Position numbers and translations under genes: made by a program. From Solibacillus silvestris_B (lineage in GTDB: Bacteria; Bacillota; Bacilli; Bacillales_A; Planococcaceae), in contig NZ_JBQCJW010000058.1 of assembly GCF_051967575.1 (NCBI RefSeq), positions 1 to 8,002 of the forward strand: DNA of 8,002 nucleotides. The letters are read 5' to 3'. Shown piece after piece: positions 1 to 5,981 of this stretch. The notes under the pieces were generated by a model that saw only the letters and a list, made by a program, of their open reading frames with translations, had not been told where the DNA came from and did no database searches. Numbering within the stretch: position 1 is the first letter of the stretch; each line of letters starts with the position of its first letter.

Positions 1-325
1 AGGATTTATCCAGCATTATAAAAATTACGTTAGCACGTCTTTCATCAAACTTCGTATTACTACCTAAACCTCACTGCTAAAAACTTTGCGGCAAAAATTC
101 TCTTTTCCATCAACCTATTCACCCTCATCAAAATGAAGCACAACCGGCTTCGGTTTATAGTCACTTGCCGCTTTTTTAGACAGTGCATTGTTAAATAGCT
201 TTCAAAATTAGCAGGGTGGAACAATGGCAGCAGGCGTAAATACTTTTCAATTTGGACATTATGGAGCCCGTTGCTTACTTGTTCATTGATGACCAAGTAA
301 CAATCATCCACAGCATACCCTTCAT
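1..325. other. 325-bp stretch with no supported gene
   Basis: This is the region downstream of the membrane-protein gene that ends at 326. A minus-strand open frame runs through it (60-389), but it overlaps the end of the well-supported membrane gene in another frame, has no ribosome site before its ATG and shows no family motif, so I do not call it. The only local structure is a small palindrome, AACCG-gctt-CGGTT at 142-155, without a clear T tail. No strong terminator for the membrane gene is visible here. Confidence 0.5.
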
Positions 326-1123
326 TCAAAAGTACACATACAATGCATTCAGCACTGTGAAAACAAGCAGGAAAAATGTAACCCCGCATTGGATAATTTC
401 CGCAAAATGGATGAACATCACCCTGTAGTTGCTTTGCTCGGCTTTACGGAAACCAAAAATATCCCCGTGATTAATAATGAAAATAAACGTGCTGACCACC
501 ATCAGGATTGACATTAAAAACGCCATCGACGGCAGTGAAGCGACATAGCGCGGGTTGCCTCCTGTCTCCATATAGAGGGGAATCCCCAGCTGCTTACTCA
601 ATACAAAACTTGCAATGACAAGAATATAAATAAAAAGTGAGATATTGAACGGATGTTTGCGGTAATCAATCAAATCAAGCCACTTTTTTGCTTTCCCTTC
701 ATAATCCAACTCTTCTTCTTCTACTCTGTCCCCTTTCAATAAGTACACAAAACCTGCCAAAACAACTCCCGAAAATAAGTAAACAGAAAAGAGCCTAAAA
801 AGCAAAGTCCAGCTATAAAAGGGTGCTATTGCTAAAGGAAGAATAATTATTGCAATAAACCATCTGCTAAATGGAAGGTCATCCATAAGCCACTTATTCA
901 AGGCATCCCGATTATCCTTTTTATGTACATAATCATCTTCGTGGTAAACAGATAATCTATTCATCATATAGGCGCAGATGACAACAACCAACCCAATCCC
1001 GAACATACTATACGATGCTTTCGGATAGACGGTTACCGAATCATAGCTGTGAATAATCCAATTGCCGCTAAAAGCGACGATTAAAATCCCGAACAGCATA
1101 CTATACGAAGATATATTTCTCAT
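326..1123 (-). CDS. Unrecognised polytopic membrane protein, 265 aa
   Basis: I do not recognise the family. The ATG at 1123 is chosen because GGAGG followed by 7 bases stands directly before it; an upstream in-frame ATG at 1159 has no such site. The product is hydrophobic, with about seven membrane segments near residues 8-24, 36-54, 87-106, 110-129, 160-177, 197-217 and 237-263. A charged loop lies at 55-86 (HEDD, KK, DD) and another at 130-158, where an acidic EEEELD run is followed by a lysine-rich stretch. No catalytic motif, transporter signature or signal peptidase site is apparent, so transport, sensing or envelope roles remain open. It appears monocistronic: nothing else on its strand lies within 570 bp upstream. 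Coding status is well supported by the ribosome site and the long hydrophobic pattern; function is unknown. Confidence 0.75.
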   Translation of the reverse strand: MRNISSYSMLFGILIVAFSGNWIIHSYDSVTVYPKASYSMFGIGLVVVICAYMMNRLSVYHEDDYVHKKDNRDALNKWLMDDLPFSRWFIAIIILPLAIAPFYSWTLLFRLFSVYLFSGVVLAGFVYLLKGDRVEEEELDYEGKAKKWLDLIDYRKHPFNISLFIYILVIASFVLSKQLGIPLYMETGGNPRYVASLPSMAFLMSILMVVSTFIFIINHGDIFGFRKAEQSNYRVMFIHFAEIIQCGVTFFLLVFTVLNALYVYF

Positions 1124-1160
1124 CCTGCCACCTCCATGATGCATTAAAAATAGGGCCATT

Positions 1161-1188
1161 CATATAATTTACGGCGGAAAGGAGTAAA
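1161..1188 (-). promoter_or_regulatory. Possible SigA promoter of the membrane-protein gene
   Basis: On the minus strand, TTTACT (1188-1183) and TATATG (1166-1161) are separated by 16 bases and lie about 40 bases before the start codon. Each hexamer matches the consensus at only four of six positions, so this is a weak assignment based on position and spacing. Confidence 0.25.
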
Positions 1189-1315
1189 TGGTTTCATCCT
1201 GTGTAAAGTTCATTCAAATGGATATATTCAAACATGCTCCATATTAAAAGGGCATCTTTTAGATAAAATCGGCAATCCTCGATAAATTGTTTTACTGGCT
1301 AGTGCATTCATACGA

Positions 1316-1513
1316 TTGTATGCAGATTATAGAAAGCCGAATATTATATGGGAAAATGAAAGCCGCCTATGGAATGGTTTAGGAAAATATAAGTCTTATC
1401 TTTTGTGTATACCTGTAGCAATAAGTTTATTTTTTGAACTGAAGATAGCTTTGGTTTGGTTTTTCATTTCATTTATAAGCATAGTGTGGCTAATAAAGGA
1501 GCGATTTAATTGA
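1316..1513 (+). CDS. Small two-helix membrane ORF, probably a C-terminal gene remnant
   Basis: This is an open frame of 65 codons from a TTG at 1316. The frame stays open back to 1286 after a TAA at 1283. There is no ATG at the N-terminus and no ribosome site before the TTG. The peptide has a polar N-terminal part containing a KPNIIWENE motif, then two adjacent hydrophobic segments (about residues 28-41 and 44-59), and ends in KERFN. From memory, a 'KP..xWENE' segment followed by paired helices is reminiscent of the C-terminal end of some ABC-2 type permeases, but I cannot verify this. The missing start suggests a relic whose 5' part has been lost; a genuine small membrane protein is less likely. 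It ends about 80 bp before the terminator at 1596. Confidence 0.35.
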   Translation: MYADYRKPNIIWENESRLWNGLGKYKSYLLCIPVAISLFFELKIALVWFFISFISIVWLIKERFN

Positions 1514-1595
1514 GTAATCAAGCTCTCAATATAATAAGCCAAAGATATCATCGAATTCATAGCCATAACTTAAATCAATTTAGCGATAAGTAACG

Positions 1596-1628
1596 GAAAA
1601 ACATCAACTCCTCAAATTGATGTTTTTC
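1596..1628. terminator. Bidirectional rho-independent terminator
   Basis: A 12-bp stem pairs GAAAAACATCAA (1596-1607) with TTGATGTTTTTC (1617-1628) around a 9-base loop. The A/T-rich outer ends give a T run on both strands. It lies 68 bp past the stop of the minus-strand symporter and also downstream of the plus-strand small ORF, so it can serve either direction. The main user is probably the symporter. Confidence 0.7.
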
Positions 1629-1695
1629 GTTTTGTATTTTAGGGCACTTAAGAAATTTCTGCTGCTGCAATATTGGGGGATGGATAACCATCAGT

Positions 1696-3213
1696 TTATT
1701 TGGAAACGGACTCGTGATACGGTAGCAAGCGCTCTTGTTTATTTCTGGCCGCAGCAGCAGTTTTCCCTGTAGAAGGAGTTTTAGCAGTTTTCGTCGCCTC
1801 ATTCTCCCAAAAGTCCGCGTTTTTAATGCCAAGCTGGACCGGATTGAATGTCGGATTGAGACCGATGCGCTTTTGAGAATCATAATCGCTGAGCGCTACT
1901 AATGCGGTTTTGGAAAGCAGCAAAATTGTAATGACATTGACCCAGCCGAGCAGACCGACACCTAAATCCGTGATGGCCCATATGAGCGCCGCTGGATTGA
2001 CCGCACCGAAAATGACCATGCCGAGAAGGCCGAAGCGGGCTGCATGCTTTATGATTCCGCTTGATTTTTCGATATTCAGCATTTCTTTTATGAAGGCGAT
2101 ATTCGTATCCATTTTGTAGAAATACGTAATTAGCGTAGTAAAACAGAACAGGAATAACGAAACCGTCATAAAATACTGACCGAATGCAGGTGAGATGAGT
2201 GTGCTCATGGCGGACTGCGTATAAAGCTCCGGGTTTGCGCCGGGAAGGTTGTTGATGATCGCATCTCCGGTATTTGGCGCAACATTGTACATGCCGGTAA
2301 TTAAAATCATGAAAGCAGTCGCTGTACAGATCAAAAATGTATCGATATAAATCGAGAACGCCTGCACGAGGCCTTGTTTGGCGGGGTGCGAAACGCTTGT
2401 CGCACCAGACTCAAACGTTTCCGTACCCAATCCGGCGGCACTTGAGAATACACCACGCTGGACACCCATCGCAATCGCTGTCCCGAATAGGCCGGCAAAT
2501 GTGGCATTCAAATTAAGCGCGCTTGACACGATGAGCGAAAACATGGCGGGAACTTCGGAAATATTGACCGCAAGCAAGACAATGCAGATTGCTACATACG
2601 CAAGTGCCATGAAAGGTACTAAATACTCGGAAACAGTGGCGATTCGCTTCACGCCTCCGTAGATGATGCCGGCCATTAATGACGCCAGCAAAATCCCCGT
2701 CACGACAAGCGGCACATTGAATGATTCCTGGACTGTCAAAGCGATGGTATTTGCCTGGACAGTTGGCCACAGAATCCCGATGACCACTATTAATATAATT
2801 GCGGAAATGACCGAAAACCACTTTAAATTCAACCCTTTATAAATATAGAAAGGTGTTCCGCCGCGGTATTCGCCTTCAATTTTACTTTTGTAAATTTGCG
2901 AAAGCGTAATTTCAATAAAAGAAGTGGCAGCCCCAAGAAAGCCCATTACCCACATCCAAAATACTGCGCCGGGCCCGCCTAAGCTGATCGCTGTCGCCAC
3001 ACCGATGATATTCCCTGTACCGATACGGCTTCCGAGCGACATAGCCAATGCCTGGAACGATGAGATTCCGGCATTATCGTAATTTTTCTCGAACAGCAGC
3101 ATAATCATATCTTTAAATCGGCGGATCTGGACAAACTTTGTGCGGAACGTAAAAATAACCCCGACCGCCAAAAATAAAAATACTAATGCATTGCTCCAAA
3201 TATACTTATTCAA
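1696..3213 (-). CDS. AGCS-family sodium:alanine/glycine-type symporter
   Basis: Sodium-coupled uptake of a small neutral amino acid across the cytoplasmic membrane is the known role of this family (Na_Ala_symp). The product has 505 residues and some 10-12 membrane segments. Family blocks are clear: GTGNIIGVATAISLGGPGA at 65-83, GGTPFYIYKGL at 118-128, RGVFSSAAGLG at 253-263 and SHPAKQGLVQAF at 275-286. The polar tail after about 465 is rich in Thr, Ala and Lys. The substrate cannot be read from sequence; alanine, glycine or glutamine are all known in the family. The start is doubtful: the only in-frame start is a TTG at 3213 with no good ribosome site. A different frame begins with ATG at 3235 and would give a family-like N-terminus (MLEISNFLNKYIWS) if one base were removed near 3217-3220. 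This could be a real frameshift or a sequencing slip. A promoter lies 37 bp before the ATG, and the shared terminator lies downstream. Confidence 0.92.
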   Translation of the reverse strand: MNKYIWSNALVFLFLAVGVIFTFRTKFVQIRRFKDMIMLLFEKNYDNAGISSFQALAMSLGSRIGTGNIIGVATAISLGGPGAVFWMWVMGFLGAATSFIEITLSQIYKSKIEGEYRGGTPFYIYKGLNLKWFSVISAIILIVVIGILWPTVQANTIALTVQESFNVPLVVTGILLASLMAGIIYGGVKRIATVSEYLVPFMALAYVAICIVLLAVNISEVPAMFSLIVSSALNLNATFAGLFGTAIAMGVQRGVFSSAAGLGTETFESGATSVSHPAKQGLVQAFSIYIDTFLICTATAFMILITGMYNVAPNTGDAIINNLPGANPELYTQSAMSTLISPAFGQYFMTVSLFLFCFTTLITYFYKMDTNIAFIKEMLNIEKSSGIIKHAARFGLLGMVIFGAVNPAALIWAITDLGVGLLGWVNVITILLLSKTALVALSDYDSQKRIGLNPTFNPVQLGIKNADFWENEATKTAKTPSTGKTAAAARNKQERLLPYHESVSK

Positions 3214-3271
3214 AAAATTTACTAATTTCCAACATCAATGAACCACGCCCTTTAAAAATTGTAAAAATCCG

Positions 3272-3300
3272 ATTATATGTAGAATGCAGCCATATTTTAA
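3272..3300 (-). promoter_or_regulatory. Promoter of the AGCS symporter
   Basis: On the minus strand a perfect TATAAT (3277-3272) is preceded at 17 bases by TTAAAA (3300-3295), which matches the -35 consensus at four of six positions. Transcription would begin near 3265, about 30 bases before the ATG at 3235. The -35 overlaps the inverted repeat at 3297-3322, which suggests control by a bound protein. Confidence 0.55.
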
Positions 3301-3387
3301 AAATGCGTATGAGCATTTTTAATGGATAGGAAATAAAGAAGTCCACATAAGAAAAGACAGCATTTTGCGCTATTTGACGGAAAATGC
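3297..3387. repeat. Four AAAATGC copies in two inverted pairs at the symporter promoter
   Basis: The heptamer AAAATGC occurs at 3300-3306 and, inverted, at 3313-3319; a second pair lies at 3360-3366 (inverted) and 3381-3387. The first pair belongs to a 10-bp stem, TTAAAAATGC (3297-3306) with GCATTTTTAA (3313-3322), around a 6-base spacer, and overlaps the symporter -35. The second pair is spaced by 14 bases and sits 40-75 bp further upstream. This is what a dimeric or cooperative repressor site would look like. No known regulator's box is recognised with confidence, and chance is possible in AT-rich DNA. Confidence 0.45.
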
Positions 3388-3414
3388 GTTTTTCTAATAA
3401 ACCCAAAAATAAGA

Positions 3415-3477
3415 TTTACTACTGTAACTATCACAATCTCGCCTTTGTTAAACAAATTTTTTCGGATTAGTAGTAAA
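3415..3477. repeat. Long-spaced inverted repeat with inner palindrome in the divergent region
   Basis: TTTACTACT (3415-3423) is repeated in perfect inverted form, AGTAGTAAA (3469-3477), 45 bases apart. The spacer contains a 13-base palindrome, TTTGTT-a-AACAAA (3444-3456). The element lies midway between the divergent symporter and P450 genes. It could be paired operator sites or a cruciform; no T tail argues for a terminator on the plus strand. Confidence 0.35.
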
Positions 3478-3564
3478 GTCACTAAGCGGTGCTCGTCCAG
3501 AACTGCCTGTCCTAAAATAGCATGCGGCAATTGTACATCCGTCAAAGCGATGAATCAGAGTAAC

Positions 3565-3590
3565 GTTTTTTTGAAGAATAAACAGGGAAT
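3565..3590 (+). promoter_or_regulatory. SigB-like (general stress) promoter of the P450 gene
   Basis: GTTTTT (3565-3570) and GGGAAT (3585-3590), 14 bases apart, fit the Bacillus SigB pattern GTTT..-N12-15-GGGWAW. No comparable SigA pair was found in the 150 bp before the gene. Transcription would start near 3597, leaving a leader of about 37 bases that contains the ribosome site. A 7-bp inverted repeat, GAGTAAC (3558-3564) and GTTACTC (3605-3611), brackets the promoter. Confidence 0.4.
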
Positions 3591-3617
3591 TGGTTACCGA
3601 CAATGTTACTCATGGGA

Positions 3618-3624
3618 AAAGGAG
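3618..3624 (+). promoter_or_regulatory. Ribosome binding site that sets the P450 start
   Basis: AAAGGAG lies 9 bases before the ATG at 3634 and overlaps neither that codon nor the in-frame ATG at 3625, which begins directly after it. It therefore selects 3634 over the open frame that extends back to 3445. Confidence 0.8.
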
Positions 3625-3633
3625 ATGAAGGGT

Positions 3634-4884
3634 ATGACAAATTCAGTGCCGAGGGAAGAGGGAATCGACAACAGCTTAAGCCTTCTGAGGGAAGGATATT
3701 TGTATATTTTGAATAGACGCCAAAGTTTTAACTCAAATATATTCGAAACACGGTTGCTTGGGAAAAAAGCGATTTGCATGGGAGGAAAAGAAGCGGCCGG
3801 TATTTTTTATGATAACGACAAATTCAAAAGGGAAGGTGTCGCACCGAACCGGGTTGCGCAAACATTGTTCGGCAAAAATGGTGTGCAGTCATTGGATGGA
3901 CAGGCACATCAACATCGCAAAGAAATGTTTATGTCCATTATGACCGAGGAGCGTCTTGGGAAACTGAAGGAAATAGCAAGAAAGCATTGGGCGGCGGCAG
4001 TGGATAAATGGCAGCAGATGGACGAAGTGGTTCTTTATGAAGAAGCGCAGGAAATCATGTGCAATACCGCTTGTGAGTGGGCAGGAGTACCGGTGAAAGA
4101 AAATGAAGTGAAAGCGCTGGCGGATGATTTAAGAGCGATGTTCGAATCGGCAACAGCTATCGGACCATCACATTGGGCAGGGAGAAATGCGCGGAATCGG
4201 GTGGAAAAATGGATAGGTGAAATCATCGATCAAGTGCGAGATGGCAAATTGAATCCCGAAGAGGGTACGGCATTATACACATTCGCCTTGCACCGAGATT
4301 TGGACGGGGAACTTCTTGATGCAAAAACCGCTTCTGTGGAAGTGATCAATATTTTGAGGCCCATTGTGGCAATTGCAGTCTTTATCAACTTTACTGCGTT
4401 GGCCGTGCATCATTATCCGGAAGAGCGGGAGAAACTCAAATCCGGCGATGAAAAAAATGCACAGATGTTTGTACAGGAGGTGCGCCGTTTTTATCCTTTC
4501 TTTCCATTTGCCGCCGCACAAGTGAAAGAAGATTTCATTTGGAAAGACTATACATTTGAAAAAGGAACATTAACATTGCTGGACCTTTATGGCACAAATC
4601 ATGATCCTGATATTTGGGGAAATCCCGATGTGTTCCGGCCCGATCGTTTTGCTGAATGGGATGGCAGCCCTTTCAGTTTTATTCCGCAAGGCGGCGGGGA
4701 TTACTATTTAGGCCACCGCTGTGCCGGTGAGTGGGTCACAATTGAAGTGATGAAAGTGGGTCTTGATTTTCTTGTAAATAAAATAGCCTACGATGTGCCG
4801 GAGCAGGATTTAAGCTACAGCAAGGTGAGTATACCAAGCATTCCGCATAGTAACGTCATAATCAAAAATGTTCTGCGACTGTAA
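3634..4884 (+). CDS. cypC: CYP152-family fatty acid peroxygenase (cytochrome P450)
   Basis: The enzyme uses H2O2 directly, without a reductase, to hydroxylate long-chain fatty acids at the alpha or beta carbon; it is cytosolic. The 416 residues match the length of B. subtilis CYP152A1 (BSbeta, CypC/YbdT), and remembered segments align without gaps: DNSL.LL.EGYL near 12-23, LFG.N..Q.. DG near 78-89, LRPIVAI at 241-247, FVQEVRR at 279-285, DLYGTNHDP at 317-325, and the heme loop IPQGGG..... GHRC at 350-363. Arg242-Pro243 is the carboxylate anchor that replaces the usual P450 acid/alcohol pair; Glu282-Arg285 is the ExxR pair; Cys363 is the heme ligand. Gln85 is as in BSbeta, whereas the alkene-forming OleT has His there, so hydroxylation is expected. 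Position 290 is Phe instead of Gly. It has its own SigB-like promoter and a terminator, so it is monocistronic. Confidence 0.96.
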   Translation: MTNSVPREEGIDNSLSLLREGYLYILNRRQSFNSNIFETRLLGKKAICMGGKEAAGIFYDNDKFKREGVAPNRVAQTLFGKNGVQSLDGQAHQHRKEMFMSIMTEERLGKLKEIARKHWAAAVDKWQQMDEVVLYEEAQEIMCNTACEWAGVPVKENEVKALADDLRAMFESATAIGPSHWAGRNARNRVEKWIGEIIDQVRDGKLNPEEGTALYTFALHRDLDGELLDAKTASVEVINILRPIVAIAVFINFTALAVHHYPEEREKLKSGDEKNAQMFVQEVRRFYPFFPFAAAQVKEDFIWKDYTFEKGTLTLLDLYGTNHDPDIWGNPDVFRPDRFAEWDGSPFSFIPQGGGDYYLGHRCAGEWVTIEVMKVGLDFLVNKIAYDVPEQDLSYSKVSIPSIPHSNVIIKNVLRL

Positions 4885-4894
4885 ACACATTGGC

Positions 4895-4938
4895 AAAAGC
4901 TTATAGCCGTTTAATCTTAAATCGGCTGCATGCTTTTT
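4895..4938 (+). terminator. Rho-independent terminator of the P450 gene
   Basis: AGCCGTTTAA (4905-4914) pairs with TTAAATCGGCT (4917-4927, one bulged base), and an outer AAAAGC/GCTTTT pair (4895-4900 with 4932-4937) closes the structure, followed by TTTTTAATT. It begins 10 bp after the stop codon. Confidence 0.75.
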
Positions 4939-4974
4939 AATTAATCATCTAATTGGCGTTTCGAATTAATCATC
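4939..4974. repeat. Direct repeat AATTAATCATC, two copies
   Basis: The 11-base sequence occurs at 4939-4949 and 4964-4974, with starts 25 bases apart, in the gap between the P450 terminator and the lipoprotein gene. The spacing is between two and three helical turns. It could be a protein site for the lipoprotein gene or a chance AT-rich repeat. Confidence 0.3.
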
Positions 4975-5016
4975 CACATTTTCAGCGCTCTCCTTTTTGA
5001 ATGATGTCTGTTCCTT

Positions 5017-5044
5017 TTGCGATGATAATTTCATGCTTTAATAT
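5017..5044 (+). promoter_or_regulatory. Possible promoter of the lipoprotein gene
   Basis: TTGCGA (5017-5022) and TAATAT (5039-5044) are 16 bases apart, each with four consensus matches. A leader of about 65 bases would follow; it contains a possible stem of AAAGGCA (5047-5053) with TGCCTTT (5076-5082). The call rests on position and modest matches only. Confidence 0.25.
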
Positions 5045-5104
5045 AAAAAGGCAGGCAGCGAAATATGTATCCAATTGCCTTTGAATACTATCTTTTAAAA
5101 GAGA

Positions 5105-5110
5105 GAAGGA
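5105..5110 (+). promoter_or_regulatory. Ribosome binding site that favours the second ATG of the lipoprotein gene
   Basis: GAAGGA ends one base before the ATG at 5112 but 7 bases before the in-frame ATG at 5118. The second spacing is normal for Bacillales and the first is too short, so 5118 is preferred. Confidence 0.6.
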
Positions 5111-5117
5111 TATGAAA

Positions 5118-5594
5118 ATGAAAAAAATACTGACCATGTTTGCCGCTATTCTGCTTTTGGCAGGTTGTGCTGCCGGAACGGAGGAACCGTTAAAAGACAA
5201 TGCGGAAATTACGCCGTCCGAAGAACCGTCTGCCGGCTTGAAGGAAAGGTATCTTGCAAAATTGAACGATGTTGAAAAAGGGTTGGAAGAATTTGACCAA
5301 GTCTTTGAACACGGTACACAAATTGAGCTAACAGAAGCACAGGGTGAAGTATTTGCAAGATGGGATAAAGCATTGAACGAAATTTATGCAGAGCTGAAAA
5401 AACAGCTTTCATCGAACGACATGAATAAATTGCGGGAAGAGCAGCGAGACTGGCTAGAACATCGTGATGAAAAAGCGGCAGAAGCAGCCTTGGAATTTGA
5501 AGGTGGTTCAATGGAAAATCTGCAGTATGTTAGCATACAAGCACAGTTAACGAAGGAAAGATGCTATGAATTGGTTGAATTGTATATGAAATGA
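5118..5594 (+). CDS. LprI/DUF1311-type lipoprotein
   Basis: This is a secreted lipoprotein of 158 residues (142 after processing), anchored to the outer face of the membrane. The N-terminus MKKILTMFAAILLLAGC has two lysines, a hydrophobic core and a lipobox (LAGC) with the lipidated Cys at 17. A short acidic linker follows (EEP, PSEEPS). Residues from about 90 on show the pattern of the lysozyme-inhibitor LprI N-terminal/DUF1311 family: W.KALNEIYAELKKQL, then LREEQRDWLEHRDEKA, a GGS near 130 and a final LTKERCYELVELY helix. The family is named for inhibition of lysozyme by mycobacterial LprI; whether this Bacillales member does so is not known, and many homologues are simply uncharacterised envelope proteins. 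It stands alone, with no ORF in close downstream coupling. The nearest clear terminator is 140 bp past the stop. Confidence 0.85.
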   Translation: MKKILTMFAAILLLAGCAAGTEEPLKDNAEITPSEEPSAGLKERYLAKLNDVEKGLEEFDQVFEHGTQIELTEAQGEVFARWDKALNEIYAELKKQLSSNDMNKLREEQRDWLEHRDEKAAEAALEFEGGSMENLQYVSIQAQLTKERCYELVELYMK

Positions 5595-5733
5595 AGACCG
5601 AATAGCTAATTTTAAATAAAAGAGGCGGCAAATCGTATAGTATTTGATTATTTTTCGCAGGGGAATACCTCTAATATCCGGAGGCGTTTATTAGCGGCAA
5701 AATGATCGGATAAATAAGATGTAAGTGTAAATG

Positions 5734-5775
5734 AACGAGACTGCAGGGTGATATTGCCTTACAGTCTCGTTTTTT
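5734..5775 (+). terminator. Strong rho-independent terminator
   Basis: AACGAGACTG (5734-5743) pairs perfectly with CAGTCTCGTT (5762-5771); an inner AGG/CCT pair shortens the loop, and a T run reaches 5775. It is most likely the end of the lipoprotein transcript, although 140 nt of untranslated sequence lie between stop codon and hairpin. Confidence 0.8.
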
Positions 5776-5925
5776 ATATGCCGGAAATTGCTTCGTGCTG
5801 TTCTTGCAATTGCCTTGCTGACAACGTGTCCGGCATATGTCTTCATGTCAATGCAAGGATTGCTCAAAAACGGAACCTATATCAATTTATTTAAAAAAAA
5901 CGCTACTTTTATGGAAATCGGTTGA
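5752..5925 (+). pseudogene. Hydrophobic ORF relic without a start codon
   Basis: The frame is open from 5752 to a TGA at 5923-5925. From 5782 it reads RKLLRAVLAIALLTTCPAY, which is a typical signal-peptide or membrane-helix pattern, and continues with a polar stretch rich in Lys and Asn. No in-frame ATG precedes the helix and no ribosome site is present. An ATG at 5779 in the neighbouring frame would join it (MRKLLRAVL...) if one C of ATGCCGG were lost. The beginning lies in the T tail of the terminator at 5734-5775, so expression in this form is unlikely. It is either a decayed gene or chance. Confidence 0.25.
5776..5838. repeat. Perfect 10-bp inverted repeat with inner stem
   Basis: ATATGCCGGA (5776-5785) and TCCGGCATAT (5829-5838) are perfect inverted copies 43 bases apart. 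Inside, AATTGC (5786-5791) and GCAATT (5806-5811) form a second stem directly adjacent to the first arm. It starts one base after the terminator T run. Together these could fold into a branched RNA or mark the ends of a tiny mobile or excised element. The function is unknown. Confidence 0.4.
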
Positions 5926-5981
5926 ATAAATTAGGAAGTAGGCAAGGTAATTTTAAGCGCCACAATGCCGCGGATCACAAT

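Noticed and set aside
60..389. 109-codon minus-strand open frame
   Set aside because: It overlaps the end of the well-supported membrane gene, lacks a ribosome site and shows no recognisable motif. A decayed gene cannot be excluded.
1175..1246. Small plus-strand ORF after AAAGGAGTAAATG
   Set aside because: The ribosome-like sequence is only three bases from the ATG and the frame ends after 19 codons; no sign of coding.
3206..3406. 66-codon frame upstream of the symporter as a separate gene
   Set aside because: It covers the promoter and operator-like repeats; only its last nine codons appear meaningful, as the out-of-frame N-terminus of the symporter.
3236..3445. Glycine riboswitch or T-box leader before the symporter
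   Set aside because: The predicted transcript leader is only about 30 nt and no conserved riboswitch or T-box sequence is seen.
3445..3633. 63-residue N-terminal extension of the P450 frame
   Set aside because: The 416-residue form from 3634 has the right ribosome site and matches the CYP152A1 length and residue numbers; the upstream part is an AT-rich regulatory region.
3886..3888. OleT-like fatty-acid decarboxylase (terminal alkene former)
   Set aside because: The diagnostic position 85 is Gln (codon at 3886), as in hydroxylating BSbeta, not His.
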